DNA of 64,000 nucleotides from Pseudonocardiaceae bacterium (GCA_009379845.1 WHSZ01000008.1:47723-111722); one strand, 5' to 3'. Positions 8,110-17,419 are shown, counted from the first letter of the stretch. Notes: generated from the letters alone by a model not told the origin. Translations and numbers: made by a program.

Positions 8110-8796
8110 CTACTCGTCGAAATTCCGATCAACGAGTTGCCTGATTCGCGCCAGCGCCTCGTCGGCCTGCGGGCCGCTGGCCAGCACCTCGATGCGATCA
8201 CCCTTGACCGCGCCGAGCGCCATCAGCCCCAGGACGCTGTTGCCCTGGGCGGTCTGCTCCCCGAGGCGCACCTCGACGGACGCGTCCAGCTCGGCGACGC
8301 TGCGGGCGAACAGCGCGGCTGGGCGAGCGTGCAGCCCCACCTCGTTGCCGAGCACGAACTCGGTGCGCTGCCCGTCCTCGGCCGGCGGCGCGGGCTGCTC
8401 TTGAGGTTGCGGCCCGCCGCTCGCGGAGGCGGCCGCACCGAGCACCCCGTCCAGATCGGCAGCACCCTGGGCGGCCACCGCGGCCGCCACGGTGCCTTCC
8501 ACGAACGGCGCTTCGACAACGGCGGCGCGATGCGTCCCCTCTGCCGTCTCCACCGCGAGATCCGCGGTCATCCTGGCGCTGCCCAAGTCGTAGAGCAGCA
8601 GCACGCCGTCCCCGTCCTCGGCGCGCTCCAGCGCGGCGCACACCTCGTCGTAGTCGGTGCCCAACTGGACATGTTCGCCGTCACGTAGCCCACCGGCCGG
8701 GATCACCGGTACGTCCGGCGCCATCTGCGTCGCCAGCTCGGCGAGCCCCTCGGCCAGCGCCGCGCTGTGCGAGACCAGTACCAACCCGACCGTCAT
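8110..8796 (-). CDS. dhaM: DhaM: PTS phosphoryl-transfer subunit of dihydroxyacetone kinase (EIIA-like plus HPr)
   Basis: A 228-residue, two-domain protein. Residues 1-130 form the mannose-type EIIA domain (GLVLVSHSAALAEGLAEL, with the phospho-accepting His near residue 10, and LLLYDLGSARMT). An Ala/Pro/Gln linker leads to an HPr domain at about 145-228 (LGNEVGLHARPAALF, with the active His, and GNSVLGLMALG). Phosphate from PEP passes through EI and HPr to DhaM, which re-phosphorylates the ADP bound in DhaL. No EI domain is fused here. The ATG overlaps the dhaL stop (ATGA), so the three genes form one operon dhaK-dhaL-dhaM. Confidence 0.93.
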   Translation of the reverse strand: MTVGLVLVSHSAALAEGLAELATQMAPDVPVIPAGGLRDGEHVQLGTDYDEVCAALERAEDGDGVLLLYDLGSARMTADLAVETAEGTHRAAVVEAPFVEGTVAAAVAAQGAADLDGVLGAAASASGGPQPQEQPAPPAEDGQRTEFVLGNEVGLHARPAALFARSVAELDASVEVRLGEQTAQGNSVLGLMALGAVKGDRIEVLASGPQADEALARIRQLVDRNFDE

Positions 8797-9431
8797 CGGG
8801 GCTCCCTGGCGAAGTCGGCGAGCGCCCGCAGCAGCAGGGCCGTTGAGCGGGCACCCGGGTCCATGTGGCCGGCACTGCGCTCGCCAAGGTAAGACGCCCT
8901 GCCCTTGCGAGCGACCAGCGGCACGGTCGCCTCCGCCCCTCGGTCGGCCGCCTGCGCGGCCGCGTCCAGCACGGCAGCAGGATCACCGCCCGAAGCCGCC
9001 GCCCGCTGCGCTTCCTCGACGGCCGGCGCCAGCGCGTCGACCATGGTCTTGTCCTCGCGCTCCGCCTTGCCTCTGCTCACCACGCCCTGCTGTGCCGCGG
9101 ACAGCGCCTGGTACACCGCATCACCGTCCAGTTCGGACGAATCACCCACGGACGTGGCGGCGCGGAGGAATGCCGTACCGTACAACGGTCCCGCCGCCCC
9201 ACCAACCTTGGAGATCAACGTGCTGGCGGCGAGTTTCAGCACCGCGCCCGGAGTTTCCGGCGCCGAGGAGTCCAAACTGGACATGATCGCGGCGAAGCCC
9301 CGGTTCATGTTCTCCCCGTGGTCCCCGTCGCCGATCACCCTGTCCAGCTCGACCAGCTCGTCCCGGTGCTCCGCGATCACGCTCGCGCACCGGGCCAGCG
9401 CCGAGGCAAGATCATCGGCCGAACACCCCAT
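8793..9431 (-). CDS. dhaL: DhaL: ADP-binding subunit of dihydroxyacetone kinase
   Basis: A 212-residue all-helical nucleotide subunit. LDRVIGDGDHGENMNRGF near residues 31-48 carries the Asp residues that bind Mg-ADP, and LISKVGGAAGPLYGTAFLRA and DPGARSTALLLRAL are conserved glycine-rich and C-terminal elements. It passes phosphate from DhaM to dihydroxyacetone held on DhaK, giving dihydroxyacetone phosphate for glycolysis. ATG at 9431 is chosen because it overlaps the dhaK stop as ATGA; the longer open frame has no support. Confidence 0.94.
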   Translation of the reverse strand: MGCSADDLASALARCASVIAEHRDELVELDRVIGDGDHGENMNRGFAAIMSSLDSSAPETPGAVLKLAASTLISKVGGAAGPLYGTAFLRAATSVGDSSELDGDAVYQALSAAQQGVVSRGKAEREDKTMVDALAPAVEEAQRAAASGGDPAAVLDAAAQAADRGAEATVPLVARKGRASYLGERSAGHMDPGARSTALLLRALADFAREPR

Positions 9432-10432
9432 CACATTCCCCACCGTAGCGCGGGCGTGCACACCGGTTCGTCCCACAGCTCGAGCATCTGATCGTCCACT
9501 CGCAACAACGTCAGGCTCATCCCCTGCATCTCGAGGCTTGTCACGTACGGCCCGACCAGCCTGCGCTCCACCACGATGCCCCGATCGGCGAGCAACCGCT
9601 CGGCGATGCCGTGCGCGAGATACAGCTCAAGCAACGGCGTGCCGCCCATCGAGTTGGTGAACAGGATGACGCGGTCTCCGCGCTCGAAAGGCAGGTCGCT
9701 CACCACCGCGTCAAGCAACCGAGGGACCAGAGCATCGGCAGGCTCCAGCGGCGCCCGCTCTCGCCCCGGCTCGCCGTGGATCCCGATACCGATCTCCATC
9801 TCGTTGTCCGCCAGCTCGAAGCTCGGCTCGCCGACGTGCGGGACGGTCGGCGCGGTCAGTGCCATGCCCATCGAGCGCACCCCGTCCACCACGGTCTTGG
9901 CGAGCCGCTCGCATTCATCAAGGTTCGCGCCGCGTTGGGCCGCCGCGCCCACCAGCTTTTCCAGCAGCAACGTGCCGCCAACACCACGCCGCCCCGCGGT
10001 GAACGTCGAATCGGCGACCGCAACGTCGTCGTCGATCACCACGCTGCGCACGTCGACGTCATCCGCCGCGGCGAGCTCAGCGGCGGTCTCGAAGTTGAGC
10101 ACGTCGCCCGTGTAGTTCTTGACGAGCAGCAACGCGCCCGCTCCGCCATTGGTCTGGGCCACCGCGGCCTGCACCTGGTCCGGGGTGGGCGAGGTGAACA
10201 CCGCGCCTGGGCATGCCGCGTCCAGCATGCCGTGCCCGACCAGCCCACCGTGCAACGGTTCGTGGCCGGAGCCGCCGCCGGAGATCACCGCGACCTTGCC
10301 GCTCACCGGGGCGTCCGCGCGCACCACGACGGCGGGATCCTGCTGCACTCGCAGTAGCTCAGGGTGCGCTGCCGCCAATCCGCTCAATGCGTCGGCGACC
10401 ACGGTCGACGGATCGTTGATGATCTTCTTCAT
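9431..10432 (-). CDS. dhaK: DhaK: dihydroxyacetone-binding subunit of dihydroxyacetone kinase
   Basis: A 333-residue protein that begins with the family N-terminus MKKIINDPSTVVADAL. SGGGSGHEPLHGGLVGHGML (about residues 52-71) is the glycine-rich substrate loop; the His that binds dihydroxyacetone as a hemiaminal lies in the later GIGIHGEPGR segment. NSMGGTPLLELY follows. It binds the substrate covalently while DhaL-bound ATP phosphorylates it. First gene of the dhaKLM operon. The open frame extends 19 codons upstream, but the conserved start fixes 10432. No dhaR or dhaS regulator is beside it, so control is not visible. Confidence 0.94.
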   Translation of the reverse strand: MKKIINDPSTVVADALSGLAAAHPELLRVQQDPAVVVRADAPVSGKVAVISGGGSGHEPLHGGLVGHGMLDAACPGAVFTSPTPDQVQAAVAQTNGGAGALLLVKNYTGDVLNFETAAELAAADDVDVRSVVIDDDVAVADSTFTAGRRGVGGTLLLEKLVGAAAQRGANLDECERLAKTVVDGVRSMGMALTAPTVPHVGEPSFELADNEMEIGIGIHGEPGRERAPLEPADALVPRLLDAVVSDLPFERGDRVILFTNSMGGTPLLELYLAHGIAERLLADRGIVVERRLVGPYVTSLEMQGMSLTLLRVDDQMLELWDEPVCTPALRWGM

Positions 10433-10523
10433 CGCGGCCTCCCGCACGTCGGTCTGGGTTGACGTCGCCTTCCTACCGCGCGAAGCCACCTCAACGGAAG
10501 CCGCATCTGCGGTATCTGACTGA

Positions 10524-11549
10524 TCACGGTTTGGGAAGAGCGGCGATCGCCGTCGTGACCGCGCCTCGCAGCTTCGCGCACGGATCCCCGCCGGTCTCGT
10601 CCGAGTAGCGGGAGTACTCGATGCTCACGACCTCCGCCGCGGCCGGGTCGTTGCCGGGAGCCTTCCGGTGTGTCCAGGTCAGCTTGCAGCGCGCGTACGA
10701 CGAGTCCGTCTTCGACTCCTGGAACGCCGGGACGCCGTCCAGGTCGACCCGCTCGACGTCCTCGCCCGATCGCTTCTCGGCCGGCACACCCCGGCGGAGA
10801 TCGACGGTGAGCGACGTCGACTGGGCGCTCCAGGTGCACCGGTGCAGGCCGCCCAGCATCGTGTCGGCGCCATCCCCGATCACGCCGGCAACCGCCCGCT
10901 TGTCCAGCACCGCGCACGGGTCCTGGCCGACCAGCGTGCCGCGTGGCCGCGGGTATCTCGGCGGATCGGACCGCAACCGCTGGATCACCGACGAGCCGAC
11001 CGTGGTGCCCACCCGGCAGGCGTCCCCGCTCTCGTAGCTGACCTGCAGTTGGATACCCATCGGCGGCTCGCTCGACGTCACGACCGTCACGAAGCAGGTG
11101 TCCCCGTCCTCCGACTTCTTCGCGTTGGCCGGTAGTCCCTCCACATCCGAAGACGCCTTTTCCGTCTCGGTACTGGTGAGGCCGTAGCCGAGGCGCAGCG
11201 TGACGTTCAGGTCGTCGCCACGCTTGTCCGCCATGTAGTTCGCGCAGCTGTCGAACCCGCTCTGAGTGCTGTCGTCGGGTTCGCCGAACTGGCCAAGGGT
11301 GTCCTTGTCCAGCACCTGGCACGGATCGACCAGCCGCTGCTTCTCCGCTGTCAGCGCCGCCTCGTCCACCGGGCCGTCACTGCTCGGCTGGTTCGACGCG
11401 CTCGGTCCGTCGACCGGCACGGTGGAACGCTGCAAAGCAGACTTGGTCGCATCGACGTCCGAACCGCAGCCGGCCGCGACCAGCACGGCCAGCGCCAGCA
11501 TGGGCACCGCACGTCCGGCGCGGCGAGGCACGCCCCTTACCCGAGACAT
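10524..11549 (-). CDS. secreted lipoprotein with two DUF3558-like units
   Basis: A 341-residue protein with a signal peptide ending in a lipobox (VLVAAGCGSD, Cys about residue 28). Two similar halves follow, each starting with a D-P-C-x-V-L-D motif (DPCQVLDKDTLGQFG about 75-90; QDPCAVLDKRAVAGVIG about 207-222) and ending with paired Cys residues (SCANYM, CTWSA). This is the pattern of DUF3558 lipoproteins of Pseudonocardiales, here probably duplicated. It would be anchored on the outer face of the membrane. Function is unknown. The gene stands alone between dhaK and a small membrane-protein gene. Confidence 0.78.
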   Translation of the reverse strand: MSRVRGVPRRAGRAVPMLALAVLVAAGCGSDVDATKSALQRSTVPVDGPSASNQPSSDGPVDEAALTAEKQRLVDPCQVLDKDTLGQFGEPDDSTQSGFDSCANYMADKRGDDLNVTLRLGYGLTSTETEKASSDVEGLPANAKKSEDGDTCFVTVVTSSEPPMGIQLQVSYESGDACRVGTTVGSSVIQRLRSDPPRYPRPRGTLVGQDPCAVLDKRAVAGVIGDGADTMLGGLHRCTWSAQSTSLTVDLRRGVPAEKRSGEDVERVDLDGVPAFQESKTDSSYARCKLTWTHRKAPGNDPAAAEVVSIEYSRYSDETGGDPCAKLRGAVTTAIAALPKP

Positions 11550-11639
11550 GACACGCCCCTCACCCGAGACACGACCAGTAGCCGAAGCACGAGCGCTACC
11601 GTAGCGACCCGGCGCGCCGGCCGTGCGGCGAACCGGGAA

Positions 11640-11933
11640 CTACTTGCCCGAAGGGTGGTCCTCGGTGCCCTCTTCCCCCTCGGTCGGCACCAGGATCGGG
11701 CGCCACCGCGCCCAGCCAACGAACGCCAGCGCCGCGATGGTCATCCCGAGCCCGGCCCACAGGTTGATGTTCACACCGGCCGCCTTCGCCTCCTCGGCGT
11801 CCGTGGTGAAGCCGATCCCCATGATCAGCAACACGACGCCGTAGATTCCGAGCAGTAGCGCGATGATCATGCGCACGTCGAACGCGCCGGCCCGGCGAGG
11901 TCGGGACGTGGATGGATCCTGTTCCGTTGCCAT
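11640..11933 (-). CDS. small two-helix membrane protein paired with the sodium symporter
   Basis: A 97-residue protein with a polar N-terminus, two membrane helices (MIIALLLGIYGVVLLIMGIG and LWAGLGMTIAALAFVGWA) and an acidic C-terminal tail. It starts 13 bp after the symporter stop, so the two are surely co-transcribed. Small membrane partners next to SSS-family symporters are common in actinobacteria; a helper or stabilising role is an inference. No catalytic motif is present. Confidence 0.72.
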   Translation of the reverse strand: MATEQDPSTSRPRRAGAFDVRMIIALLLGIYGVVLLIMGIGFTTDAEEAKAAGVNINLWAGLGMTIAALAFVGWARWRPILVPTEGEEGTEDHPSGK

Positions 11934-11946
11934 ATCGATCCCCTCC

Positions 11947-13650
11947 TCAGCCGAAGATGATGTTCAACACGATGGTGATCAGCAGGGCGATACCGGCGAG
12001 CAGCCCCGGCCTGCGGTACCAGCCGGCGTCTTCCCCGGTGGTGGCGTGCTTCAGCGACTCCTTCGAGGTCAACGAGTACACCAACCCGACGAGTTGCTCG
12101 TCCGGCTTCGGCGCGGTGACAAGGGAAACCACCACGCTGACCACCACGTCCACCACGAAAGCGGTGGCCGCGGCGACCATGCTGACCCCAAGGTCGGACA
12201 GCCCGATCACCTCGGCTTGCGCCAAACCCCACACCGTGCCCGCCGATGCCGCGCCGGTCACCAGGCCGGCCCAACCTGCGTGCGGCGTCATCCGTTTCCA
12301 GAACATACCGAGGAGGAACGTGGCGAACAGCGGCGAGTTAAAGAACGCGAACAGATCTTGCAGGTACTGCAGGATGTTCTCGTAGCCAGACGCGATGAAC
12401 GCGGTGCCGATCGCCAGGATCGTGCCGCCGGCCGTCACCCAGCGGCCCATGTTCAGGTAGTAGGTGTCCGGCTCGTTCTTCTTCACGTACGACTGCCAGA
12501 TGTCGTAGGTGAACACCGTGTTGAACGAGCTCAGGTTCGCCGCCATCCCGGCCATGAATGAGGCGAGCAGCCCGGCGATCGCCACACCGAGCATCCCGTT
12601 CGGCAGCAGATCGCGCATCAGCAGCAGGAGCGCGTAGTTGAACGTCACCCCGGTCTCGCCGCTGCCCCCTTCCAGCAGTGCGGGCTTGTCCCTGATCAGC
12701 TCGCCGACGCTGACCGCGGCGATCATGCTGGGGACGATCACGATGAACGGCACGAACATCTTCGGGAACGCACCGATGATCGGCGTACGCCGCGCGGCCG
12801 ACATGCTCTTCGAGGCCATCGCGCGCTGCACCTCGACGAAGTTCGTGGTCCAGTAGCCGAAGGACAGCACGAAGCCGAGGCCGAACACGATGCCGACCAC
12901 GGACCAGAAGCTGCTGCCGAGCCCGGTCATCGCCTCGCCGGGCCAGGACGACATCTGCTCGGCGCCGCCACCGGGGCTGGCGGAAACCTTGTCAACCAAG
13001 CCTTGCCAGCCGCCCACCTTGACCAGCCCCACGACGGTCAGCGGTAGCAGCGCGGCCACGATCACGAAGAACTGCAGCACCTCGTTGTAGATCGCCGCGG
13101 ACAGGCCGCCGAGTGCGGTGTAGGACAGCACGATCACGGCGGCGACCACGATGGAGACCCACAGCGGCAAGCCGAGCAGCAGGTTGACCACGCTGGCGAG
13201 CAGGAACAGGTTGGCGCCGGCGATCAGGACCTGCGCGGTCGCGAAGCTGATGCCGTTCACCAGATGCGCGGCCCTGCCGAACCGCCGAAGCATGAATTCC
13301 GGAACGCTTCGCACCTTGGAGCCGTAGTAGAACGGCATCATCACGATGCCGAGGAACAGCATCGCGGGGATGGCGCCCACCCAGAAGTAATGCATCGTCG
13401 GCATGCCGTACTGGGCACCATTCGCCGACATGCCCATTACCTCGACGGCGCCGAGATTGGCGGAGATGAACGCCAAACCGGTCACCCAGGCCGGCAGGGA
13501 CCGGCCGGACAGAAAGAAATCAAGGCTGGTGGAAACCTGGCGCCTCGCCAGGTAACCGATACCGAGGACCAGCACGAAGTACACCGCCAGCAACACGTAG
13601 TCGATGGCATTGGCGTCGAGGCGCAGATCCGCTTGTGCCAGCACGTTCAA
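11947..13650 (-). CDS. sodium:solute symporter (SSS family)
   Basis: A protein of about 567 residues with some 13 membrane helices. The first segment (AIDYVLLAVYFVLVLGIGYL) and the motif SLDFFLSGRSLPAWVTGLAFIS followed by GAVEVMG are typical of SSS transporters, as is YWTTNFVEVQRAMASKS in the middle. It imports an organic solute with sodium; the substrate is not predictable. TTG at 13650 lies six bases after GGAGGT and is preferred over the ATG at 13671, which has no good ribosome site. It is divergent from the PPOX gene and followed closely by the small membrane protein. Confidence 0.88.
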   Translation of the reverse strand: MNVLAQADLRLDANAIDYVLLAVYFVLVLGIGYLARRQVSTSLDFFLSGRSLPAWVTGLAFISANLGAVEVMGMSANGAQYGMPTMHYFWVGAIPAMLFLGIVMMPFYYGSKVRSVPEFMLRRFGRAAHLVNGISFATAQVLIAGANLFLLASVVNLLLGLPLWVSIVVAAVIVLSYTALGGLSAAIYNEVLQFFVIVAALLPLTVVGLVKVGGWQGLVDKVSASPGGGAEQMSSWPGEAMTGLGSSFWSVVGIVFGLGFVLSFGYWTTNFVEVQRAMASKSMSAARRTPIIGAFPKMFVPFIVIVPSMIAAVSVGELIRDKPALLEGGSGETGVTFNYALLLLMRDLLPNGMLGVAIAGLLASFMAGMAANLSSFNTVFTYDIWQSYVKKNEPDTYYLNMGRWVTAGGTILAIGTAFIASGYENILQYLQDLFAFFNSPLFATFLLGMFWKRMTPHAGWAGLVTGAASAGTVWGLAQAEVIGLSDLGVSMVAAATAFVVDVVVSVVVSLVTAPKPDEQLVGLVYSLTSKESLKHATTGEDAGWYRRPGLLAGIALLITIVLNIIFG

Positions 13651-13828
13651 CTGGCCACCTCCACCAAACATCTTTCAACAAAAAGCACCACTATCGGGGA
13701 CAGGCGCGCACATTACCGCACTGTTGCAAGTGGTTGAATGGATCCAGCCCGGGTTGTCCGGATCAGCAAACATCGTTATCTGGATCGGCCGTTCGGATGA
13801 GAAGCCGGCCAGCAAGGAGGATGTCGCC

Positions 13829-14248
13829 ATGTCGTTTACCGACGACGAGATCGCCTACCTGCGCTCGCAGCCGCTCGCCCGGGTGGCGACCCTGGGCGAG
13901 GGAGGGCAGCCAGATGTGGTTCCTCTCGCGTTCGAATTCGACGGAACGTTCTTCTGGGTCGGCGGTCCCGGCTCGACCGTCACCAACACCCGGAAGTTCC
14001 GCAACGTGCGGGCCGGAAACCACGATGTCGCCCTGGTGATCGATGACATGGTGTCCCTCGACCCGTTCATCGCGCGTGGTATCCGGATCTACGGTCGTGC
14101 CGAGCAACCGTTCGAGCGGGTCGGGATGGTGGGTCCCGGCTACTACATCCGCATCACGCCAACCAGCTCCTGGAGCTGGAACATGGCGGGCGAACCCGCG
14201 GGCGACACCTGGTACGAGACACGGCGCACCGTGCACGAGGCACCGTAG
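13829..14248 (+). CDS. PPOX-class (pyridoxamine oxidase-like) F420/FMN-binding protein
   Basis: A 139-residue split-barrel protein: SQPLARVATLGEGGQPDVVPLAFEFD at the start is the signature of PPOX-class F420-dependent proteins, followed by FFWVGGPGSTVTNTRKFRNV (cofactor phosphate binding) and IRIYGRAEQ. It probably reduces or oxidises a small molecule with F420 or FMN; the substrate is unknown. AAGGAGG sits eight bases before ATG 13829, which settles the start. It is convergent with nucS; a nonamer repeat overlaps its stop codon. Confidence 0.87.
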   Translation: MSFTDDEIAYLRSQPLARVATLGEGGQPDVVPLAFEFDGTFFWVGGPGSTVTNTRKFRNVRAGNHDVALVIDDMVSLDPFIARGIRIYGRAEQPFERVGMVGPGYYIRITPTSSWSWNMAGEPAGDTWYETRRTVHEAP

Positions 14249-14280
14249 GACCGGTAAGACCAGTAGGACCAGTAAGAACG
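14245..14280. repeat. four imperfect tandem copies of a 9-bp unit
   Basis: GTAGGACCG, GTAAGACCA, GTAGGACCA and GTAAGAACG follow one another directly. The repeat spans the TAG stop of the PPOX gene and fills most of the gap before the nucS stop. It looks like recent slippage. Confidence 0.85.
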
Positions 14281-14286
14281 ATCAGA

Positions 14287-14946
14287 TCAGAACAGCCGGA
14301 ACTCGTCCGGCTCGATGCCACGCATCGCGTCGTAGTCCAGGGTCACGCAGCGAATGCCCCGATCCTCGGCGAGCGTGCGGGCCTGCGGCTTGATCTGCTG
14401 TGCCGCGAACACGCCCTGCACCGGCGCGAGCAGCGGATCGCGGTTGAGCAGGTCAAGGTAGCGGGTCAGCTGCTCCACTCCGTCCAGCTCGCCGCGCCGC
14501 TTGACCTCTACGGCGACGGACGTACCATCCGCGTCCCTGCACAACAGGTCGACGGGTCCGATGGCCGTCGGGTACTCCCTGCGCACCAGTGACCAGCCGT
14601 CCCCGAGCGTGCCGACGTGCTCGGCGAGCAGTTCCTGCAGATGCGCTTCCACGCCGTCCTTGACCAACCCCGGTTCGGCGCCGAGCTCGTGCTCGAGCTC
14701 GCTGATCACCTCCTCGATGGTGATCACCAGGCGCTCGCCTGCCTTGTTCTGCGCTGTCCAGAGGCTGCCGTCCTCGATGAGCCAGCACGGGGGGCTCATC
14801 CAGTTCAGCGGCTTGTAGGCCCGGTCGTCGGAGTGTACGGACACCGAGCCGTCCGCCTTGATCAACAGCAACCGGTTGGCCATCGGCAGATGCGCGGTGA
14901 GCCGCCCGACGTAGTCGACTTGGCACCGAGCGAGAACGAGACGCAC
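14287..14946 (-). CDS. nucS: NucS/EndoMS mismatch-specific endonuclease
   Basis: A 219-residue protein, the usual NucS length. The N-terminal half is the DNA-binding domain ([16 protein letters not shown]). The C-terminal half is the nuclease domain with [12 protein letters not shown] and [17 protein letters not shown], which hold the Asp, Glu and Lys of the catalytic site, then [12 protein letters not shown]. In actinobacteria lacking MutS/MutL this enzyme cuts both strands at mismatches and carries out mismatch repair; the C-terminus often binds the sliding clamp. The GTG start at 14946 is chosen by the conserved first residues. In M. tuberculosis nucS also lies not far from murA. Confidence 0.93.
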   Translation of the reverse strand: MRLVLARCQVDYVGRLTAHLPMANRLLLIKADGSVSVHSDDRAYKPLNWMSPPCWLIEDGSLWTAQNKAGERLVITIEEVISELEHELGAEPGLVKDGVEAHLQELLAEHVGTLGDGWSLVRREYPTAIGPVDLLCRDADGTSVAVEVKRRGELDGVEQLTRYLDLLNRDPLLAPVQGVFAAQQIKPQARTLAEDRGIRCVTLDYDAMRGIEPDEFRLF

Positions 14947-15159
14947 GACGCGAGCGTAGGTCACAGCGAGCCGGCAACGCGGACCACCCGTACGAATCGC
15001 GTGTGACAGAGGCAACCTGGGTGCAACGGGCGGCGTGTTGTCCACGAGCGCCCACCCGGCACCGACCCCCGCCGAGCGGGGTATCCCCACTCCCCTGCTG
15101 TCGCCTGCCGGAACGGCCTCACCGGAGGGATTCGCAATAGCACATACAGGGAGGAAACC

Positions 15160-16071
15160 GTGTCGAATACTCACCGATCGAGATCCCGGAGACCGAAGCT
15201 GTCCCGCGTGCTTGGCTGCTGCGTGGCCGCGCTGGCCACCGTTGCCCTCGCGGCCCCACACGCCGTCGCACAGGACGGCGAGCCAGGCAAGCGCACGAGG
15301 GACATGACGCTGGACGGCTTCGGCGACCTCATCGCCAGGCACAACAACGGAAACCTGCTCGTCTACCCGCACTCAGGTCAGTTCGACGGGGAGAACACCT
15401 TCACCGAGCCGCCAGCCACCATCGGCGAGGGCTGGAACGGGTACGACTGGCTTGGCGTCGCCGATGTCACCGGCGACGGGAACGCCGACGCGATCGGCCG
15501 TAACCCGCAAACCAGCGAGCTGGTCGCGTTCCCGCACAGCGGTGACTGGAACGACGGAAACCCGCTCGGCCAGGAGCCGGTCTCCTTCGGATTCGGCTGG
15601 AACGGTCTGAACCGGCTGGTCTTCCAGGACTTCACGGGGGACGGCGTCGCCGACGTCGCCGGTCGGGTCGCCGGCACCGGGCAGATCCAGCTGTACTCGA
15701 ACAACGGCGAGGGCGGCCTGGAAGCGCCGTCGCCGTACGCCGACGGGTTCCCGAACTCGACCTGGATCGAGGCAGCCGACCTGAACGGCAACGGCACTCC
15801 GGAACTGCTCGCCAGGGGCCCGAACGGGGTGGTGTGGGCCCAGGTTGACGGTTCGAGCAGGGTGGTAACGCTGGAACGGGGCTGGAACCAGTACAACGCC
15901 ATCACGATGAAGGATCTGGACGGCGGCGGCGTGGAGAGCCTGGTCGCCAGGGTCGCCGGATCGAACGATGTGGTGGCCTTCCCGTACCAGGGCACGCTGG
16001 ATGGTGAGAACACCTTCGGCGATCCGGTGCGGCTGAAGCCGAACTGGAACCACGTCAGCGTGATCATCTAG
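15160..16071 (+). CDS. secreted VCBS/FG-GAP beta-propeller-like protein
   Basis: A 303-residue protein with a Sec signal peptide (basic start, [15 protein letters not shown], cleavage near AVAQDG). The rest is about five repeats of roughly 50 residues, each with an FG-GAP/VCBS-like metal loop: [59 protein letters not shown]. Repeats are linked by GWNGYDWLG and [13 protein letters not shown] strands. This should fold into a calcium-binding beta-propeller outside the cell. There is no enzyme domain, so adhesion or ligand binding is possible. GTG at 15160 follows GGAGGAAACC. Confidence 0.85.
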   Translation: MSNTHRSRSRRPKLSRVLGCCVAALATVALAAPHAVAQDGEPGKRTRDMTLDGFGDLIARHNNGNLLVYPHSGQFDGENTFTEPPATIGEGWNGYDWLGVADVTGDGNADAIGRNPQTSELVAFPHSGDWNDGNPLGQEPVSFGFGWNGLNRLVFQDFTGDGVADVAGRVAGTGQIQLYSNNGEGGLEAPSPYADGFPNSTWIEAADLNGNGTPELLARGPNGVVWAQVDGSSRVVTLERGWNQYNAITMKDLDGGGVESLVARVAGSNDVVAFPYQGTLDGENTFGDPVRLKPNWNHVSVII

Positions 16072-16086
16072 CGGATACCTGCACGC

Positions 16087-16128
16087 CTCGGTATACCGCA
16101 ATATGGATCCATATTGCGGTATACCGAG
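16087..16128. repeat. 42-bp perfect palindrome, copy 1 of a dispersed family
   Basis: The sequence reads the same on both strands from 16087 to 16128, centred on GGATCC, with the core AATATGGATCCATATT flanked by GGTATACCGC arms. A copy with the same 22-bp core lies at 26565-26602. It sits between the VCBS gene and the NUDIX gene. Confidence 0.95.
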
Positions 16129-16165
16129 CGGGGGGCGCGGTACCGGGTGCCGCCGTTGCGGCAGG

Positions 16166-16708
16166 ATGAGCGGCGTGGAACCCGTTGCCAGTCGCGAGGT
16201 TTACGTGAACGCTTGGATGAGCGTCCGGGAAGACGCCATCCAGCACGCCGACGGTTCACCCGGTATCTACGGTGTTGTCGACAAGCCGGACTACGCGCTG
16301 ATCGTTCCGTTGGACGGGGATCGGCTGCACCTTGTCGAGCAGTACCGTTACCCGCTGCGGATGCGGTGCTGGGAGTTCCCGCAAGGCACCGCACCGGGTC
16401 GGGCCGACGTCGCCGCCGAGGACCTCGCCGCGCGGGAGCTGCGCGAGGAAACCGGACTGCGGGCAGGGCGGATGACCACGCTCGGCCTGCTGGACCTCGC
16501 ACCGGGGATGTCCAGCCAGCGCGGCAGGGCGTTCCTGGCCACCGAGCTGACCGAGGGCTCCCCCGAGCGGGAACACACCGAGCAGGACATGCGCACCATG
16601 TGGATGCCTCGCACCGACTTCGAGAAGATGATCAGCGACGGGGACATCACCGACGCGCAGTCCATCGCCGCCTACACATTGCTGCTACTGCACGAGAAGA
16701 AGCATTAG
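16166..16708 (+). CDS. NUDIX hydrolase (ADP-ribose pyrophosphatase-like)
   Basis: A 180-residue protein with the NUDIX box: GTAPGRADVAAEDLAARELREETGL, in which R-E-L-R-E-E-T-G-L is the metal-binding helix (about residues 86-94). WEFPQGT before the box and LDLAPGMSSQ after it resemble ADP-sugar pyrophosphatases, which clear ADP-ribose or similar nucleoside diphosphates. ATG at 16166 is favoured over the start of the longer open frame at 16103, which lies inside the palindrome. Confidence 0.87.
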   Translation: MSGVEPVASREVYVNAWMSVREDAIQHADGSPGIYGVVDKPDYALIVPLDGDRLHLVEQYRYPLRMRCWEFPQGTAPGRADVAAEDLAARELREETGLRAGRMTTLGLLDLAPGMSSQRGRAFLATELTEGSPEREHTEQDMRTMWMPRTDFEKMISDGDITDAQSIAAYTLLLLHEKKH

Positions 16709-16729
16709 TCCTATGTGGATCCCTTGGCG

Positions 16730-17419
16730 CTAGGTGTTCACGGAGGTGACCGCCACGGCGGCCAGCACGGCGGCGAACACCGCCACGTTCGTCTCCTCGA
16801 TCGTCGCGGCCACCGCGTCGTTCGCCCACTTTCCGCTGTCCTCGGCGATTTCCTTGGCCCGCTTGGTGATCGCCTTGCGATCGGCGTCCGGGAACACGAC
16901 CTTGGCGAGGTCGGCCGCGTGCAGCATGCCGACCAGCGCCGCGGTGCGCGGATCCGGCTGCTGCCCGCCCAGCAGGACGGCTGCCAGCCGGCCGCGGGCG
17001 TCCGACTCGGCGCTGCCGTCCGCGGCAGGGTAGCGCTTCACTGTGAACAGTCCGAGCACTTTCCTGTCGGTCTGCCGCACGAATCCTTTGTCCATAAGGG
17101 ATCGCGTGGTGGCCTCGACGGACTTGGTGGCAAGCGACCACAGCCAGTCCCCCGGCTTGCGCGGGCTCTTCGCCGCGAGCGCGTTCAGCACATGATCGGC
17201 CGAGGGCTCGCCAACCGGGCCGGGGTCCCTGACGACGATCTTCTTGCCTTCCATGTCAAGCCGTCTCGCCATGGTGAGCTCCAGCAGGTGCGCGCCCACG
17301 GTGGCGTAGCCGACCTTGGTGCCATCGCCCTGCCGGGTGCCCTCCTCGTCGTCCAGCGCGAGCAGCAGTAGTTCCTCGCCGATCGTGACCGGTGTCCGGC
17401 CTTCCGGTTGGTTCCGCAC
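16730..17419 (-). CDS. GPP34-domain (GOLPH3-like) phosphoprotein
   Basis: A 229-residue protein with the GPP34 pattern: TIGEELLLLALDDEEGT at the start, LLELTMARRLDMEGKKIVV, then SLMDKGFVRQTDRKVLGLFTVKRYPAAD and a C-terminal helical part. Eukaryotic GOLPH3 binds phosphatidylinositol-4-phosphate; bacterial homologues are widespread in actinobacteria but their role is unknown. GTG at 17419 is chosen because AGGG lies ten bases upstream; a GTG three codons earlier is possible. The end is hydrophobic (FAAVLAAVAVTSV). Confidence 0.82.
   Translation of the reverse strand: MRNQPEGRTPVTIGEELLLLALDDEEGTRQGDGTKVGYATVGAHLLELTMARRLDMEGKKIVVRDPGPVGEPSADHVLNALAAKSPRKPGDWLWSLATKSVEATTRSLMDKGFVRQTDRKVLGLFTVKRYPAADGSAESDARGRLAAVLLGGQQPDPRTAALVGMLHAADLAKVVFPDADRKAITKRAKEIAEDSGKWANDAVAATIEETNVAVFAAVLAAVAVTSVNT

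Noticed and set aside
10433..10489. Longer N-terminus for DhaK
   Set aside because: The family start MKKIINDP lies at 10432, and the upstream extension is unlike DhaK proteins.
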